Shown here piece by piece: positions 39,353 through 47,714 of a stretch of 64,000 nucleotides of DNA. The stretch lies in assembly GCA_001782045.1 (NCBI GenBank), contig MFNK01000012.1:62001-126000 (forward strand), given 5' to 3'. A program made the position numbers and the translations under genes. Origin of the DNA: Candidatus Levybacteria bacterium RIFCSPHIGHO2_01_FULL_36_15b (GTDB lineage Bacteria > Patescibacteria > Microgenomatia > Levybacterales > UBA12049). Below the pieces are notes generated by a model. It saw only the letters and a program-made list of their open reading frames with translations, was not told the DNA's origin and did no database searches. Position 1 is the first letter of the stretch. Each line of letters begins with the position of its first letter.

Positions 39353-41404
39353 GTGAACGAAGAGAACACATATAAGAATTGGGAGAAGAATGGATATTTT
39401 AAACCCGAGTTAAATCCAGATGGGAAACCATTTTCAATAATTCTACCACCCCCAAATGCAAATGCACCACTTCACTTTGGCCATGCAATGTATACGGTTG
39501 AGGACATTCTTATTAGATTCCACAGATTATTAGGAGATAAGACGCTTTGGCTTCCGGGATCAGATCATGCTGGATTTGAAACACAATTTGTTTTTGAAAA
39601 GAAACTACATGAAGAAGGGAAGTCGCGTTTTGATTATGATCGAGAAACTCTTTATAAAATGATTTGGAGTTTTGTAGAAGAAAATAGACCAATAATGGAA
39701 AATCAGCTCAGAAGACTAGGTTTCTCTCTAGATTTTTCAAGAAAAAAATTTACCCTAGATGAAGATATTGTAAAAATAGTTTATAAAACATTTAAAAAAC
39801 TTTATGACGATGGATTGGTTTACAGAGCAGAAAGACTAGTTAATTATTGCACGTTCGACGGAACCAGCTTTTCCGATCTTGAGGTAATTTATGAAGAAAG
39901 AAAAACACCTCTTTATTACATTAAATACGGACCATTAACTTTAGCTACAACAAGGCCGGAGACAAAATTCGGCGACACGGCTGTTGCAGTTAATCCAAGC
40001 GATTCGCGTTACCAAAAATATATAGGAAAGGAAATTGAGATTGAAACTGTTTTGGGTAAAGCAAAATTAAAAGTAATTGCAGATGAAATGGTAGATAAAG
40101 AATTTGGAACAGGAGTTGTAAAGATAACCCCCGCTCATGATTTTGAGGACTTTGAAGTTTCTACAAGGCACAATTTACCCATGGTTCAGGTTATAGATTA
40201 CTCAGGCAAAATGAATAAAAAGGCAGGAAAGTTTGAGGGTATGTATGCAAAACAAGCTAGAGCAGAAATAGTTTCCGAAATGCAAAAAAAAGGATTAATA
40301 GAAAGAATAGATGAAGATTATGTTCATAGGGTTGGTGTTTGTTATAAATGTAAAAACCCGATTGAGCCCTTACCCCTTGAACAGTGGTTTATAAAAATGA
40401 AGCCTCTTGCAAAATCAGCAATAGAAGCTGTTAAAAAAGGCGATATTAAAATCTATCCCAAAAACTTTGAAAAGTTGTATTTTCAGTTTTTGGAAAATAT
40501 TAAAGACTGGAATATATCAAGACAAATTGTTTGGGGAACAAGGATTCCTGCTTGGAAAAATAATAAAACAGGAGAGTGGGTAGTTACAGAAGGGGAGGCG
40601 CCAAAAGGCAATTTTGAACAAGACTCAGACACTTTCGATACATGGTTCTCATCGGGTCAATGGCCATTTGCGACTCTTTCTACAACTAAAGACTTAGAAT
40701 TTTATCCAACTTCTGTTATGGAAACCGGTTATGATATTCTACGTTGGTGGGTGGCTAGAATGATAATGCTGGGCATTTACATGACAGGAAAGCCTCCATT
40801 TAAAGATGTTTTGCTTCATGGTCTGGTAAACGATCCCTTAGGCAAAAAAATGAGCAAGAGTAAGGGAAACGTCATAAATCCTATTGAGCTGGTTGAAGAA
40901 TATGGGGCCGATACAGTACGCTTCGCTCTTATTTACGGAAACGCTACTGGAAACGATCAGGTTTTATCATATCCAAAACTTGAAGCAGCAAAAAAATTTA
41001 TTAATAAAATTAGAAACATAAGTAGATATGTTTTGGAAATGAAACCAAATGATACAAAAGAAAACCCGCAATTAAATGATGATGATAAAAAAGTACTTGA
41101 GAATTTAGACAAGCTAGTAGCTGAGGTAACAAAAGGGATAGAAAAATATGATTTTAATTTTGCATTAAATAACCTTTATGAGTTTATTTGGCATTACTTT
41201 GCAGATTTATATATTGAAAGTTCAAAAACCCGAAGAGGAGAAGCACAACCCGTGCTAGAGCAGGTTTTAAAAACTTCAATTATTCTACTTCATCCATTTA
41301 TGCCTTTTGTAACAGAGGAAATTTACCAAAAATTCCCAAAACGCTTAGATTCTATAATGATTGAGAAGTGGCCTAAGTCAAGTGTCAAAAAAAACATCTT
41401 CTAA
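39353..41404 (+). CDS. valS: Valyl-tRNA synthetase, short form
   Basis: 683 residues from the GTG at 39353. Class I motifs: HIGH as LHFGHAMYT and KMSKS as KKMSKSKGNVINP; the ValRS-specific METGYDILRWWVARMIMLG and DHAGFETQ segments fix the amino acid. The CP1 editing domain is present (TLATTRPETKFGDTAVAVNP). Bacterial ValRS is usually 850-950 residues; this one ends soon after the anticodon-binding helices and lacks the C-terminal coiled coil. The frame is open upstream to 39281 but that part lies inside nth. The -10 box at exactly 6 nt before the GTG supports the chosen start. Confidence 0.95.
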   Translation: MNEENTYKNWEKNGYFKPELNPDGKPFSIILPPPNANAPLHFGHAMYTVEDILIRFHRLLGDKTLWLPGSDHAGFETQFVFEKKLHEEGKSRFDYDRETLYKMIWSFVEENRPIMENQLRRLGFSLDFSRKKFTLDEDIVKIVYKTFKKLYDDGLVYRAERLVNYCTFDGTSFSDLEVIYEERKTPLYYIKYGPLTLATTRPETKFGDTAVAVNPSDSRYQKYIGKEIEIETVLGKAKLKVIADEMVDKEFGTGVVKITPAHDFEDFEVSTRHNLPMVQVIDYSGKMNKKAGKFEGMYAKQARAEIVSEMQKKGLIERIDEDYVHRVGVCYKCKNPIEPLPLEQWFIKMKPLAKSAIEAVKKGDIKIYPKNFEKLYFQFLENIKDWNISRQIVWGTRIPAWKNNKTGEWVVTEGEAPKGNFEQDSDTFDTWFSSGQWPFATLSTTKDLEFYPTSVMETGYDILRWWVARMIMLGIYMTGKPPFKDVLLHGLVNDPLGKKMSKSKGNVINPIELVEEYGADTVRFALIYGNATGNDQVLSYPKLEAAKKFINKIRNISRYVLEMKPNDTKENPQLNDDDKKVLENLDKLVAEVTKGIEKYDFNFALNNLYEFIWHYFADLYIESSKTRRGEAQPVLEQVLKTSIILLHPFMPFVTEEIYQKFPKRLDSIMIEKWPKSSVKKNIF

Positions 41405-41780
41405 AATTAAATCAGGCATACAATTCCCGAGTAATTACCGAGTAATTACCGAAAGAGGCATATCGTTTTTATCTTTAATAGCAATTTTAATCCTGATTTT
41501 ACTTATTTTTTTGCTTTCTTTTAACCTTATTCAAGATTATCAGGAATACAGAAAGATATCGTTAGAAAGACAAAATATAAATGTAAAAATTAATTCATGG
41601 AGCTCGATTTTGGATAAATTTCCGGGGTATTCGGACGCAAGTTTTAATATGGCAGTATTATATTACCAGCTAAATGATTTTGAAAAAGCTAAAACTTATT
41701 TGGATAAAACTTTAATTTTTGATCCAAATTATCCTCAGGCACAGAAACTCGGCAGCGAGCTTAAAAAAAGAGGTTTTTAA
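41382..41780 (+). CDS. Membrane-anchored TPR protein
   Basis: About 132 residues from GTG 41382, overlapping the valS end by 23 nt. Basic N-terminus, one membrane helix (ISFLSLIAILILILLIFLLS), a coiled-coil stretch, then about 1.5 tetratricopeptide repeats (ASFNMAVLYYQLNDFEKAKT, LDKTLIFDPNYPQAQKL). A scaffold role outside the membrane is likely; no specific function can be given. Convergent with the L25 gene (4-bp overlap). Confidence 0.75.
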   Translation: MSKKTSSKIKSGIQFPSNYRVITERGISFLSLIAILILILLIFLLSFNLIQDYQEYRKISLERQNINVKINSWSSILDKFPGYSDASFNMAVLYYQLNDFEKAKTYLDKTLIFDPNYPQAQKLGSELKKRGF

Positions 41781-42514
41781 CCTTCTTGGGGTTTTTCTTC
41801 AGGAGTTTTTTCAGCTTCTTCCGCCGCGGGTTTTTCTTCGGCGGGTATTTCTCCTTCAACAGGCTCTTTAGCTTCGCCTTCGGCACCCTCAACAACTTCG
41901 CCTTCGGCTTTTGCAGCTTCAGCTGCGGCAGCTTCTTCCGCTGCTTGCTCTAGGGCTTCTTTGGAGACCAATTCTTCTATCTTTGCAACCAACTGATTAG
42001 CGTCGGATAAAATCGTAACCCCCTCTGGTGCTTTTAAGTCAGAAACTGCAATTTGCTCATCAATTTGAGCTAAATACTCGACATTTACCTGTATGTTTTC
42101 AGGTAAATCTGAAGGAAGCGCTTCTACTTCCACCTCATTTGTAATTTCCATTAAAATTCCGATTTTTTCAACTACTGCCTTGGGTTCTCCTACAAATTCT
42201 AGCGGAACATTCGCTTTTACTTTTTCTTTAAGATTTACTTGGAAAAAATCTGCATGCAATACATTTCCTCTAAAATCTTTATATACGTTTTGAATTAAAA
42301 CCGGAATCGTTTTTCCTTCAAGATCCAAATCTACTAAGGTTGTTTCTCCGCTTTCCTTATATACATCCATAAATTCTTTCGTAGGAGCCTGAACTGCAGT
42401 CGATTTAACCTCTTTTCCATAAACGTTGCCAGGAGTTATGCCATCACGTCGCAGTTTTTTAACTTTTTTACCTAGGATTTTTCTTTTTTCTACTTTGAGT
42501 TTTGAATGCTTCAC
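41777..42514 (-). CDS. rplY: Ribosomal protein L25 (CTC type)
   Basis: 245 residues from GTG. The N-terminal L25 domain (LKVEKRKILGKKVKKLRRDG, ITPGNVYGK) is followed by the TL5/CTC C-domain (VPLEFVGEPKAVVEKIGILM, VEALPSDLPENIQVNVEYL). It binds 5S rRNA. The last 60 residues are a low-complexity Ala/Glu/Pro tail, with many repeats of EEKP/AEEA. TAAAAT lies 8 nt before the GTG. Confidence 0.95.
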   Translation of the reverse strand: MKHSKLKVEKRKILGKKVKKLRRDGITPGNVYGKEVKSTAVQAPTKEFMDVYKESGETTLVDLDLEGKTIPVLIQNVYKDFRGNVLHADFFQVNLKEKVKANVPLEFVGEPKAVVEKIGILMEITNEVEVEALPSDLPENIQVNVEYLAQIDEQIAVSDLKAPEGVTILSDANQLVAKIEELVSKEALEQAAEEAAAAEAAKAEGEVVEGAEGEAKEPVEGEIPAEEKPAAEEAEKTPEEKPQEG

Positions 42515-42566
42515 AATAATCTATTTTACATTAAAACAAAGCTTATGGCAAGCTCGCTTGAGGTGA

Positions 42567-42572
42567 TATAAT
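42567..42572 (+). promoter_or_regulatory. Extended -10 of ruvC, leaderless spacing
   Basis: TGATATAAT (TG-n-TATAAT), 6 nt, GTG at 42579. Confidence 0.65.
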
Positions 42573-42578
42573 TAAACT

Positions 42579-43067
42579 GTGAAGATATTGGGAATTGATC
42601 CTGGAATTGCCAGATGCGGATGGGCTATAGTAGAATCTCAAAATTCAAAAATACAGGTATTAGGCTATGGTTGCATAGAAACAAGCCCAAAAAGCTTAAT
42701 CGAAGAAAGACTTGAGCAGGTTTACTTACAAGTTTCAAAAATTATCAAAACCTATAAACCGGGAGTTTTATCTATTGAAGAGCTTTTTTTTAGTTCTAAT
42801 GCAAAAACAGCTTTTGTAGTAGGTCAAGCAAGGGGAGTCGTGCTTCTTGCAGCAAGTCAAAATAGGCTTAAAACTGCCATATATACGCCCTTGCAGGTTA
42901 AACTTGCGGTAACGGGTTATGGCAGGGCGGAAAAAAAACAGGTTGAGGATATGGTAAAAATACTTCTTAAATTAAAAACAGCCCCAAAACTTGATGATAC
43001 TTCTGATGCTTTAGCAGTTGCCATCACGCACGCTTTTTCCCAAAAGTACGAAAAATACACAAAATAG
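42579..43067 (+). CDS. ruvC: Holliday-junction resolvase RuvC
   Basis: 162 residues from GTG. MKILGIDPGIARCGWAIVE carries the first catalytic Asp, LSIEELFFSSNAKTA the Glu, and KLDDTSDALAVAITHA the last Asp pair. It cuts four-way junctions made during recombination. Followed by ruvA and ruvB in the same direction; ruvA has an own extended -10 (TGCTATAAT, 43075-43080). Confidence 0.97.
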   Translation: MKILGIDPGIARCGWAIVESQNSKIQVLGYGCIETSPKSLIEERLEQVYLQVSKIIKTYKPGVLSIEELFFSSNAKTAFVVGQARGVVLLAASQNRLKTAIYTPLQVKLAVTGYGRAEKKQVEDMVKILLKLKTAPKLDDTSDALAVAITHAFSQKYEKYTK

Positions 43068-43090
43068 CTTGTGCTATAATCAGCTAAATT

Positions 43091-43663
43091 ATGATTGGTT
43101 CGTTAAACGGTAAGGTTGATTTACTTCAAAGACCTAATGCAATAATTGATGTTAACGGCGTTGGCTACAAAGTTTTAGTAGCTGATAGTGTTTATAAAAA
43201 GCTTACGGTCGGGGATAAGCTCAAAATTTTCACATACACATATGTAAGAGAAGATGCTTTAGATCTTTTTGGATTCTTAGAAATAGAGGATTTAAAACTT
43301 TTCGAAAGCTTAATTACTGTTTCGGGAATTGGCCCAAAAACTGCATTAAACATTTTTTCCTTCGGGGAACGAAAAGATATTATTGAAGCAATTGTTAAAG
43401 GTGACGCTTTATTTTTTACATCTGTTCCAAGACTTGGAACAAAAAATGCGCAAAAAATAATAATTGAACTTAAAAACAAGATGGGAGGAGACGGAATAGT
43501 TGATTTATCGGGCAAGGATTTAATAGAGAACATAGAAGCGGTAGAGGCTTTGAAAAACTTCGGTTTTAGCGCAAACGAGGCACAAAAAGCATTGAGGGGC
43601 TTAAGCTCGGGACTTTCTACAGAAGATAAAATCAAGCAGGCGCTTAAATCTTTAGGAAGGTAA
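43091..43663 (+). CDS. ruvA: Holliday-junction branch-migration protein RuvA
   Basis: 190 residues. OB-fold (MIGSLNGKVDLLQRPNAIID, VREDALDLFGF), two HhH motifs (LITVSGIGPKTALNIF; SVPRLGTKNAQKIIIEL) and a C-terminal domain III that contacts RuvB (AVEALKNFGFSANEAQKALR). Full length. The stop is 1 nt before the ruvB ATG. Confidence 0.97.
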   Translation: MIGSLNGKVDLLQRPNAIIDVNGVGYKVLVADSVYKKLTVGDKLKIFTYTYVREDALDLFGFLEIEDLKLFESLITVSGIGPKTALNIFSFGERKDIIEAIVKGDALFFTSVPRLGTKNAQKIIIELKNKMGGDGIVDLSGKDLIENIEAVEALKNFGFSANEAQKALRGLSSGLSTEDKIKQALKSLGR

Positions 43664-43664
43664 A

Positions 43665-44741
43665 ATGGCAAAAGACAAAAAAACAACAATTGAAAAAGTC
43701 CATTCGGCAGGTTCGACAAGCTCACTGCAAGCCGGCTCTGGACAAGAAACTCCGGAAGAAGAAGTTTTGTTTACATCCTTGCGGGCTTCCGTATGGGACG
43801 AATTTTATGGCCAAAAAAACGTAAAACAGGCATTAAACATTGCAATTTCCGCCGCTAAAAAAAGAAAAGAACCAATAGAGCATATTTTGCTATATGGGCC
43901 TCCCGGCCTTGGAAAAACTACACTATCACACTTAATTGCAAAAGAAATGAATGTAAACATTAGAGTAACATCTGGACCTGCAATTGAGCGAGCCGGGGAT
44001 TTAGCCTCCATCTTAACCAATTTGGAAAAGGGCGATATACTTTTTATCGACGAAGTACATAGGTTAAACAAGGTAGTTGAAGAAACACTTTATCCTGCAA
44101 TGGAAGACTATGCGCTAGATATTATTATAGGCAAAGGACCATCTGCGCGCACGTTAAGGTTGGATCTTCCCCAGTTTACAATAATAGGCGCGACAACAAG
44201 GATTGGATTGATGTCAGCGCCCCTTAGAGACCGTTTTGGAGTAATTCACAGGCTTGCTTTTTATGAGCCGGATGAGCTTTTTGAAATTATAAGAAAAGGA
44301 GCATTAAAGTTAAAGACTAAAATAGATAAAGATTCTATTGCAGAAATTGCAGCTAGAGCAAGGGGTACGCCTAGAATAGCACTTAAGATACTAAAGCGAA
44401 TAAGAGATTTTGCTCAAGTCCACTCAACTGGCGAAATCACCAAAGACATTACGGATAAAGCCCTAAAAATGCTCGATGTAGACTCTGTGGGATTGGATAA
44501 CAGCGATATTAGATATCTAAAAGCAATAATTGATAAGCATGGAGGAGGACCTGTTGGAGTTGAGACACTGGCCTCAACAATAAGCGAGGACACAGGAACA
44601 ATAGAAGAAGTAATAGAGCCATATTTGCTTCAAATAGGCTTTCTTAAAAAAGCACCTAGAGGAAGGCTTGCAACCCCAGCTGCATATAAGCACTTAGGAA
44701 TCGATTTGCCAAAATCCTCAAAACAGCAAAAACTCATCTAG
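43665..44741 (+). CDS. ruvB: Holliday-junction helicase RuvB
   Basis: 358 residues. P-loop YGPPGLGKTTLSHLIA, Walker B LFIDEVHRLNK, sensor GATTRIGLMSAPLRDRFG and the winged-helix end (QIGFLKKAPRGRLATPAA). With RuvA it moves Holliday junctions. The first 30 residues are an extra extension: part of it, HSAGSTSSLQAG, is encoded by a REP-like element at 43707-43728 inserted in frame just after the start. The core then begins normally at LRASVWDEFYGQ. Confidence 0.97.
   Translation: MAKDKKTTIEKVHSAGSTSSLQAGSGQETPEEEVLFTSLRASVWDEFYGQKNVKQALNIAISAAKKRKEPIEHILLYGPPGLGKTTLSHLIAKEMNVNIRVTSGPAIERAGDLASILTNLEKGDILFIDEVHRLNKVVEETLYPAMEDYALDIIIGKGPSARTLRLDLPQFTIIGATTRIGLMSAPLRDRFGVIHRLAFYEPDELFEIIRKGALKLKTKIDKDSIAEIAARARGTPRIALKILKRIRDFAQVHSTGEITKDITDKALKMLDVDSVGLDNSDIRYLKAIIDKHGGGPVGVETLASTISEDTGTIEEVIEPYLLQIGFLKKAPRGRLATPAAYKHLGIDLPKSSKQQKLI
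43707..43728. repeat. REP-like element inside ruvB
   Basis: Core GTTCGACAAGCTCA (43711-43724), flanked by GCAG / CTGC, same core as in the Nudix gene and read in the same frame, giving STSS in both proteins. Confidence 0.65.
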
Positions 44742-44742
44742 C

Positions 44743-44771
44743 TTGACAAAAAGTAAGCCTGCTGATAGTAT
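44743..44771 (+). promoter_or_regulatory. Consensus promoter of the 44780 gene
   Basis: TTGACA, 17 nt, TAGTAT, 8 nt to GTG. The -35 begins 2 nt after the ruvB stop. Confidence 0.75.
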
Positions 44772-44779
44772 TCACAATT

Positions 44780-45148
44780 GTGTCTAGACTAGAAACCTCG
44801 TTAGGAATATTTGAAGCTCATATACGTCGTGAGCATGTGGACATAGAAAGAAATGGTTCACATGAGATTACTTATTTAAAATCAGGAATAGTAGATAGAC
44901 TAAGAGAGAAAAGAAGAATAGCAGAACTAATTTCAAGTTCATCAGGTACCTTAAAAGCACCCGCTGCAGTAGCTGTTACAGCCTATGATTCAAGTGTTGG
45001 GCTTATGAGGGGGGAAGGTAAAAGGGTTATCAGGGGATTAGTACTTGGAGTTTTGGTCGGTAAAGCTTTAGACAAAGCGGAAACAATATTTCAAAGAGAC
45101 GCTGATTTAGCTGGAATTCACCAGGAAGCTATCGAAAACGCCTCTTAG
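44780..45148 (+). CDS. Small protein of unknown function
   Basis: 122 residues from GTG, strong own promoter. The N-terminal half is helical and charged (IFEAHIRREHVDIERNG; VDRLREKRRIAELISS); the C-terminal half has the hydrophobic, Gly-rich stretch RVIRGLVLGVLVGKALDKAE, not long enough for a certain membrane helix. No family recognised. Its 3' end overlaps the convergent 58-residue gene by 20 nt. Confidence 0.65.
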   Translation: MSRLETSLGIFEAHIRREHVDIERNGSHEITYLKSGIVDRLREKRRIAELISSSSGTLKAPAAVAVTAYDSSVGLMRGEGKRVIRGLVLGVLVGKALDKAETIFQRDADLAGIHQEAIENAS

Positions 45149-45305
45149 ATTTTTTCCCTTTAATAAATACCACTTTTTCTTTAGGAAAATTAAATTCACC
45201 ATTCATTGCTTTTATAATTTCTAAAGGCGTTGCATCTCTTCTTCCTAATATATCAGGTTCTGGGCGGGGATTGAAATTTCTCAACAATGCCTCTAGTGAT
45301 GCCAC
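45129..45305 (-). CDS. 58-residue protein of unknown function
   Basis: GTG start, 58 residues, too short to be picked up by a 60-residue cut-off. The product starts VASLEALLRNFNPRPEPDIL, continues through GRRDATPLEIIKAMNGEF and ends basic (GKKSKRRFR). TAAACT lies exactly 6 nt before the GTG, the same spacing as other leaderless genes here. The sequence has a normal amino-acid mix and fills the otherwise empty 200 bp between its neighbours. It may be a small DNA- or RNA-binding protein; no family recognised. Confidence 0.6.
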   Translation of the reverse strand: MASLEALLRNFNPRPEPDILGRRDATPLEIIKAMNGEFNFPKEKVVFIKGKKSKRRFR

Positions 45306-45347
45306 TAATTTAGTTTAGTAAAATAATTTATTTTATGTCAAGAGGCT

Positions 45348-47696
45348 TTATTTAAGGCCTAAATAAAAGAATTTCTGCAATGGAGATAACGTTATTACCA
45401 ATTGCAAAACTATTGTTAGAATAACAGATGCAACTAATAGCTTGTTTAGCTTAAGTATAGAATGTCCGCGAACCAAAAAGGCCAAGCTCATATGAGAAAA
45501 CACTAGCACGTTAAATATTATTGTTCTTGCAAAAATTTCAGATTTGTTTTGCAATAAAAAATAAAACAAAACCAGAAGTAGTGCAGACAGTCCGAATCCA
45601 ATGGCAAGAATTAAACCAATTCTATGTGGGGTTAAAATACCTTGATTTATATCCCTGGGTCTCTCTTTAAGCACAGCAGAGCTTCTATTGTCGCTAGCTA
45701 GTGCTAAAGCAGGAAGTCCGTCTGTGACAAGATTTATCCATAAAATTTGAGTTGGAAGAAGCGGGTCGGGCAACTTAAGTAGAGCCGCAAAGAAAATCAA
45801 AGAAATTTCGGATAGGTTTCCAGACAGAAGATAAGTTATAGATTTTACAATATTTGCATAGATTGTTCTTCCTTCTAAAACTGCTCTAATAAGCGTTGAA
45901 TAATTATCATCAGACAATATTATGTCAGCAGATTCTTTAGCTACGTCTGTTCCGGATTGTCCCATTGCAATTCCAACGTCGGCTTTTTTAAGCGCAAGCG
46001 AATCATTTACACCATCTCCTGTAACTCCGACAATAAAACCTAAATTTTTATAAATAGTTGTAAGTCTTAGTTTATCTTCTGGTTTTGTTCTTGCAAAAAT
46101 CCTAATATTTAAAATTATTTTTGCAAGCTCCCCATCGCTTATTTTATCTAAATCCTCTCCTGTTAAAACATCTTCATCTTTTTCTATCAGACCTATTTCT
46201 TTGGCAATAGTTAAGGCGGTAAATTCGTTGTCGCCAGTTACCATAATTGTTTTTATCCCAGCTTCTTTTGCGCTTTTTATAGCCTCAATTGTTTCTTCTC
46301 GAGGAGGATCATATATTCCTGTAAATCCTAAAAACTTCAAATCTTTTTCAAGGGCATTTCTATTATTTAGGCTCTCGCCGCTTAGCTCTTTATAGCCAAA
46401 TCCAATTACTCTAAAGCCCTTTTTTGCAAAACTCTCAATTCGTTTTTGAATATCTTCTTTATCCTTTTCGGTACTTAATTCTAAAAGATTTTCAGGCGCA
46501 CCTCTTACAAAAACATATTTTTTTCCATCCTCCTCCCAAATACTTGTTATTAGTTTTGTATTCGGGTCAAACATAAACTCATCTACTACTTTTCCTTTAC
46601 CGGTAAGTCTTTCGAAATCTTTGTATTTTTCTTTTGTCCATAAAAGAAGCGAGCCATCTGTCTTGTCTCCAACGGCTTCAAAGCCTTCGGCTTTCTGAAC
46701 GATTGTTGCGCTGTTTCCTATTAAACTAGCTTTGTGGATTAACTCTAGGTTTTCTTTTTTTGAAACCCAAAAGTCTTTAACCACCATTTTATTTTGCGTC
46801 AGGGTGCCTGTTTTATCAGATAAAATTATCTGAACCGCACCCAGGGTTTCAACAGCTGACATTTTTCGAACAATTGCATTTTTCTTTGCCATCTTAGCAG
46901 TGCCAATTGCAAGGGCTATTGTAAGTACCGCAGGAAGTCCCTCTGGAATTACTGCAACGGCAGCGGAAATAGAAAGAAGAATTAAATCAAATATATTTCT
47001 TCCTTGGGTAATACCAATTGGAATTAAAAGAAGCGAAATAAATATTGCAATAATTGAAATAATTTTTCCTAAACTTGATAAGTTTTTCTGCAACGGAGTA
47101 GGTGCTGTTTCTATATTTACTAAGCTTTGGGCAATTTGGCCAAAGCGGGTTGAATGTCCCGTCTTTTCAACTAAAAAACGACCCCTGCCTCTAGAAACAA
47201 TAGTTCCTCCAAAGATCTCGTCGTTTAATGCTTTTATTACAGGTAGGGATTCTCCTGTTAAAACAGATTCATCAATTTCCAGATGTCTGCTAAAAATAAG
47301 TTTTCCATCCGCTGGAATACTTTCCCCCTCATTTAATAAAATAATATCTCCAGGTACAATTTGTGACGTTTCAATTTCTTGTCTTTTTCCGTCTCTTATT
47401 ACAACACATTTGTTTTTTATGTAGCTTTTTAATTTTTCTAATGATTTTTCTGCATTATATTCCTGAAAAAACCCGAATACTGCGCTCAAAATCAGTATTG
47501 CAAGAATAAAACTTGCATCTACAATATTTCCTATTAAAAAAGAAAAAGCTGCGCCCGTAAAAAGAATTGCGTTTAAAAGAGTTTTAAATTGGGAAAGAAA
47601 AGCGGAAATTATGCTGTAGCGTCTTTCAACTTTTATTTCATTTTTCCCATACTGCAATAGAAGTTCCGCTGCTTTTTTGGAGGATAATCCCTGCAT
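45348..47696 (-). CDS. Cation-transporting P-type ATPase (type II, Ca2+-like)
   Basis: 782 residues. Phosphorylation motif DKTGTLTQNKM, A-domain VLTGESLPV, hinge TGDGVNDSLALKKADVG, and PEGLPAVLTIALAIG in M4 as in SERCA/PMCA-type pumps. The N-terminus (GLSSKKAAELLLQYGKNEI) is the cation ATPase N-domain. It moves a cation (probably Ca2+; Mn2+ or Na+ not excluded) out of the cell. Slightly shorter than SERCA (about 900). The ATG at 47696 is preceded by TAGAAT with only 1 nt between, so either the promoter lies elsewhere or the start is slightly downstream. Confidence 0.94.
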   Translation of the reverse strand: MQGLSSKKAAELLLQYGKNEIKVERRYSIISAFLSQFKTLLNAILFTGAAFSFLIGNIVDASFILAILILSAVFGFFQEYNAEKSLEKLKSYIKNKCVVIRDGKRQEIETSQIVPGDIILLNEGESIPADGKLIFSRHLEIDESVLTGESLPVIKALNDEIFGGTIVSRGRGRFLVEKTGHSTRFGQIAQSLVNIETAPTPLQKNLSSLGKIISIIAIFISLLLIPIGITQGRNIFDLILLSISAAVAVIPEGLPAVLTIALAIGTAKMAKKNAIVRKMSAVETLGAVQIILSDKTGTLTQNKMVVKDFWVSKKENLELIHKASLIGNSATIVQKAEGFEAVGDKTDGSLLLWTKEKYKDFERLTGKGKVVDEFMFDPNTKLITSIWEEDGKKYVFVRGAPENLLELSTEKDKEDIQKRIESFAKKGFRVIGFGYKELSGESLNNRNALEKDLKFLGFTGIYDPPREETIEAIKSAKEAGIKTIMVTGDNEFTALTIAKEIGLIEKDEDVLTGEDLDKISDGELAKIILNIRIFARTKPEDKLRLTTIYKNLGFIVGVTGDGVNDSLALKKADVGIAMGQSGTDVAKESADIILSDDNYSTLIRAVLEGRTIYANIVKSITYLLSGNLSEISLIFFAALLKLPDPLLPTQILWINLVTDGLPALALASDNRSSAVLKERPRDINQGILTPHRIGLILAIGFGLSALLLVLFYFLLQNKSEIFARTIIFNVLVFSHMSLAFLVRGHSILKLNKLLVASVILTIVLQLVITLSPLQKFFYLGLK

Positions 47697-47714
47697 TATT
47701 CTATTCTAGCGAAG

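Noticed and set aside
43192..43725. 177-codon minus-strand frame over ruvA
   Set aside because: Complete overlap with a firmly identified ruvA; low-complexity Ser/Leu/Phe product.
46900..47424. 174-codon plus-strand frame inside the P-type ATPase gene
   Set aside because: Shadow of the ATPase; no promoter, no family resemblance.
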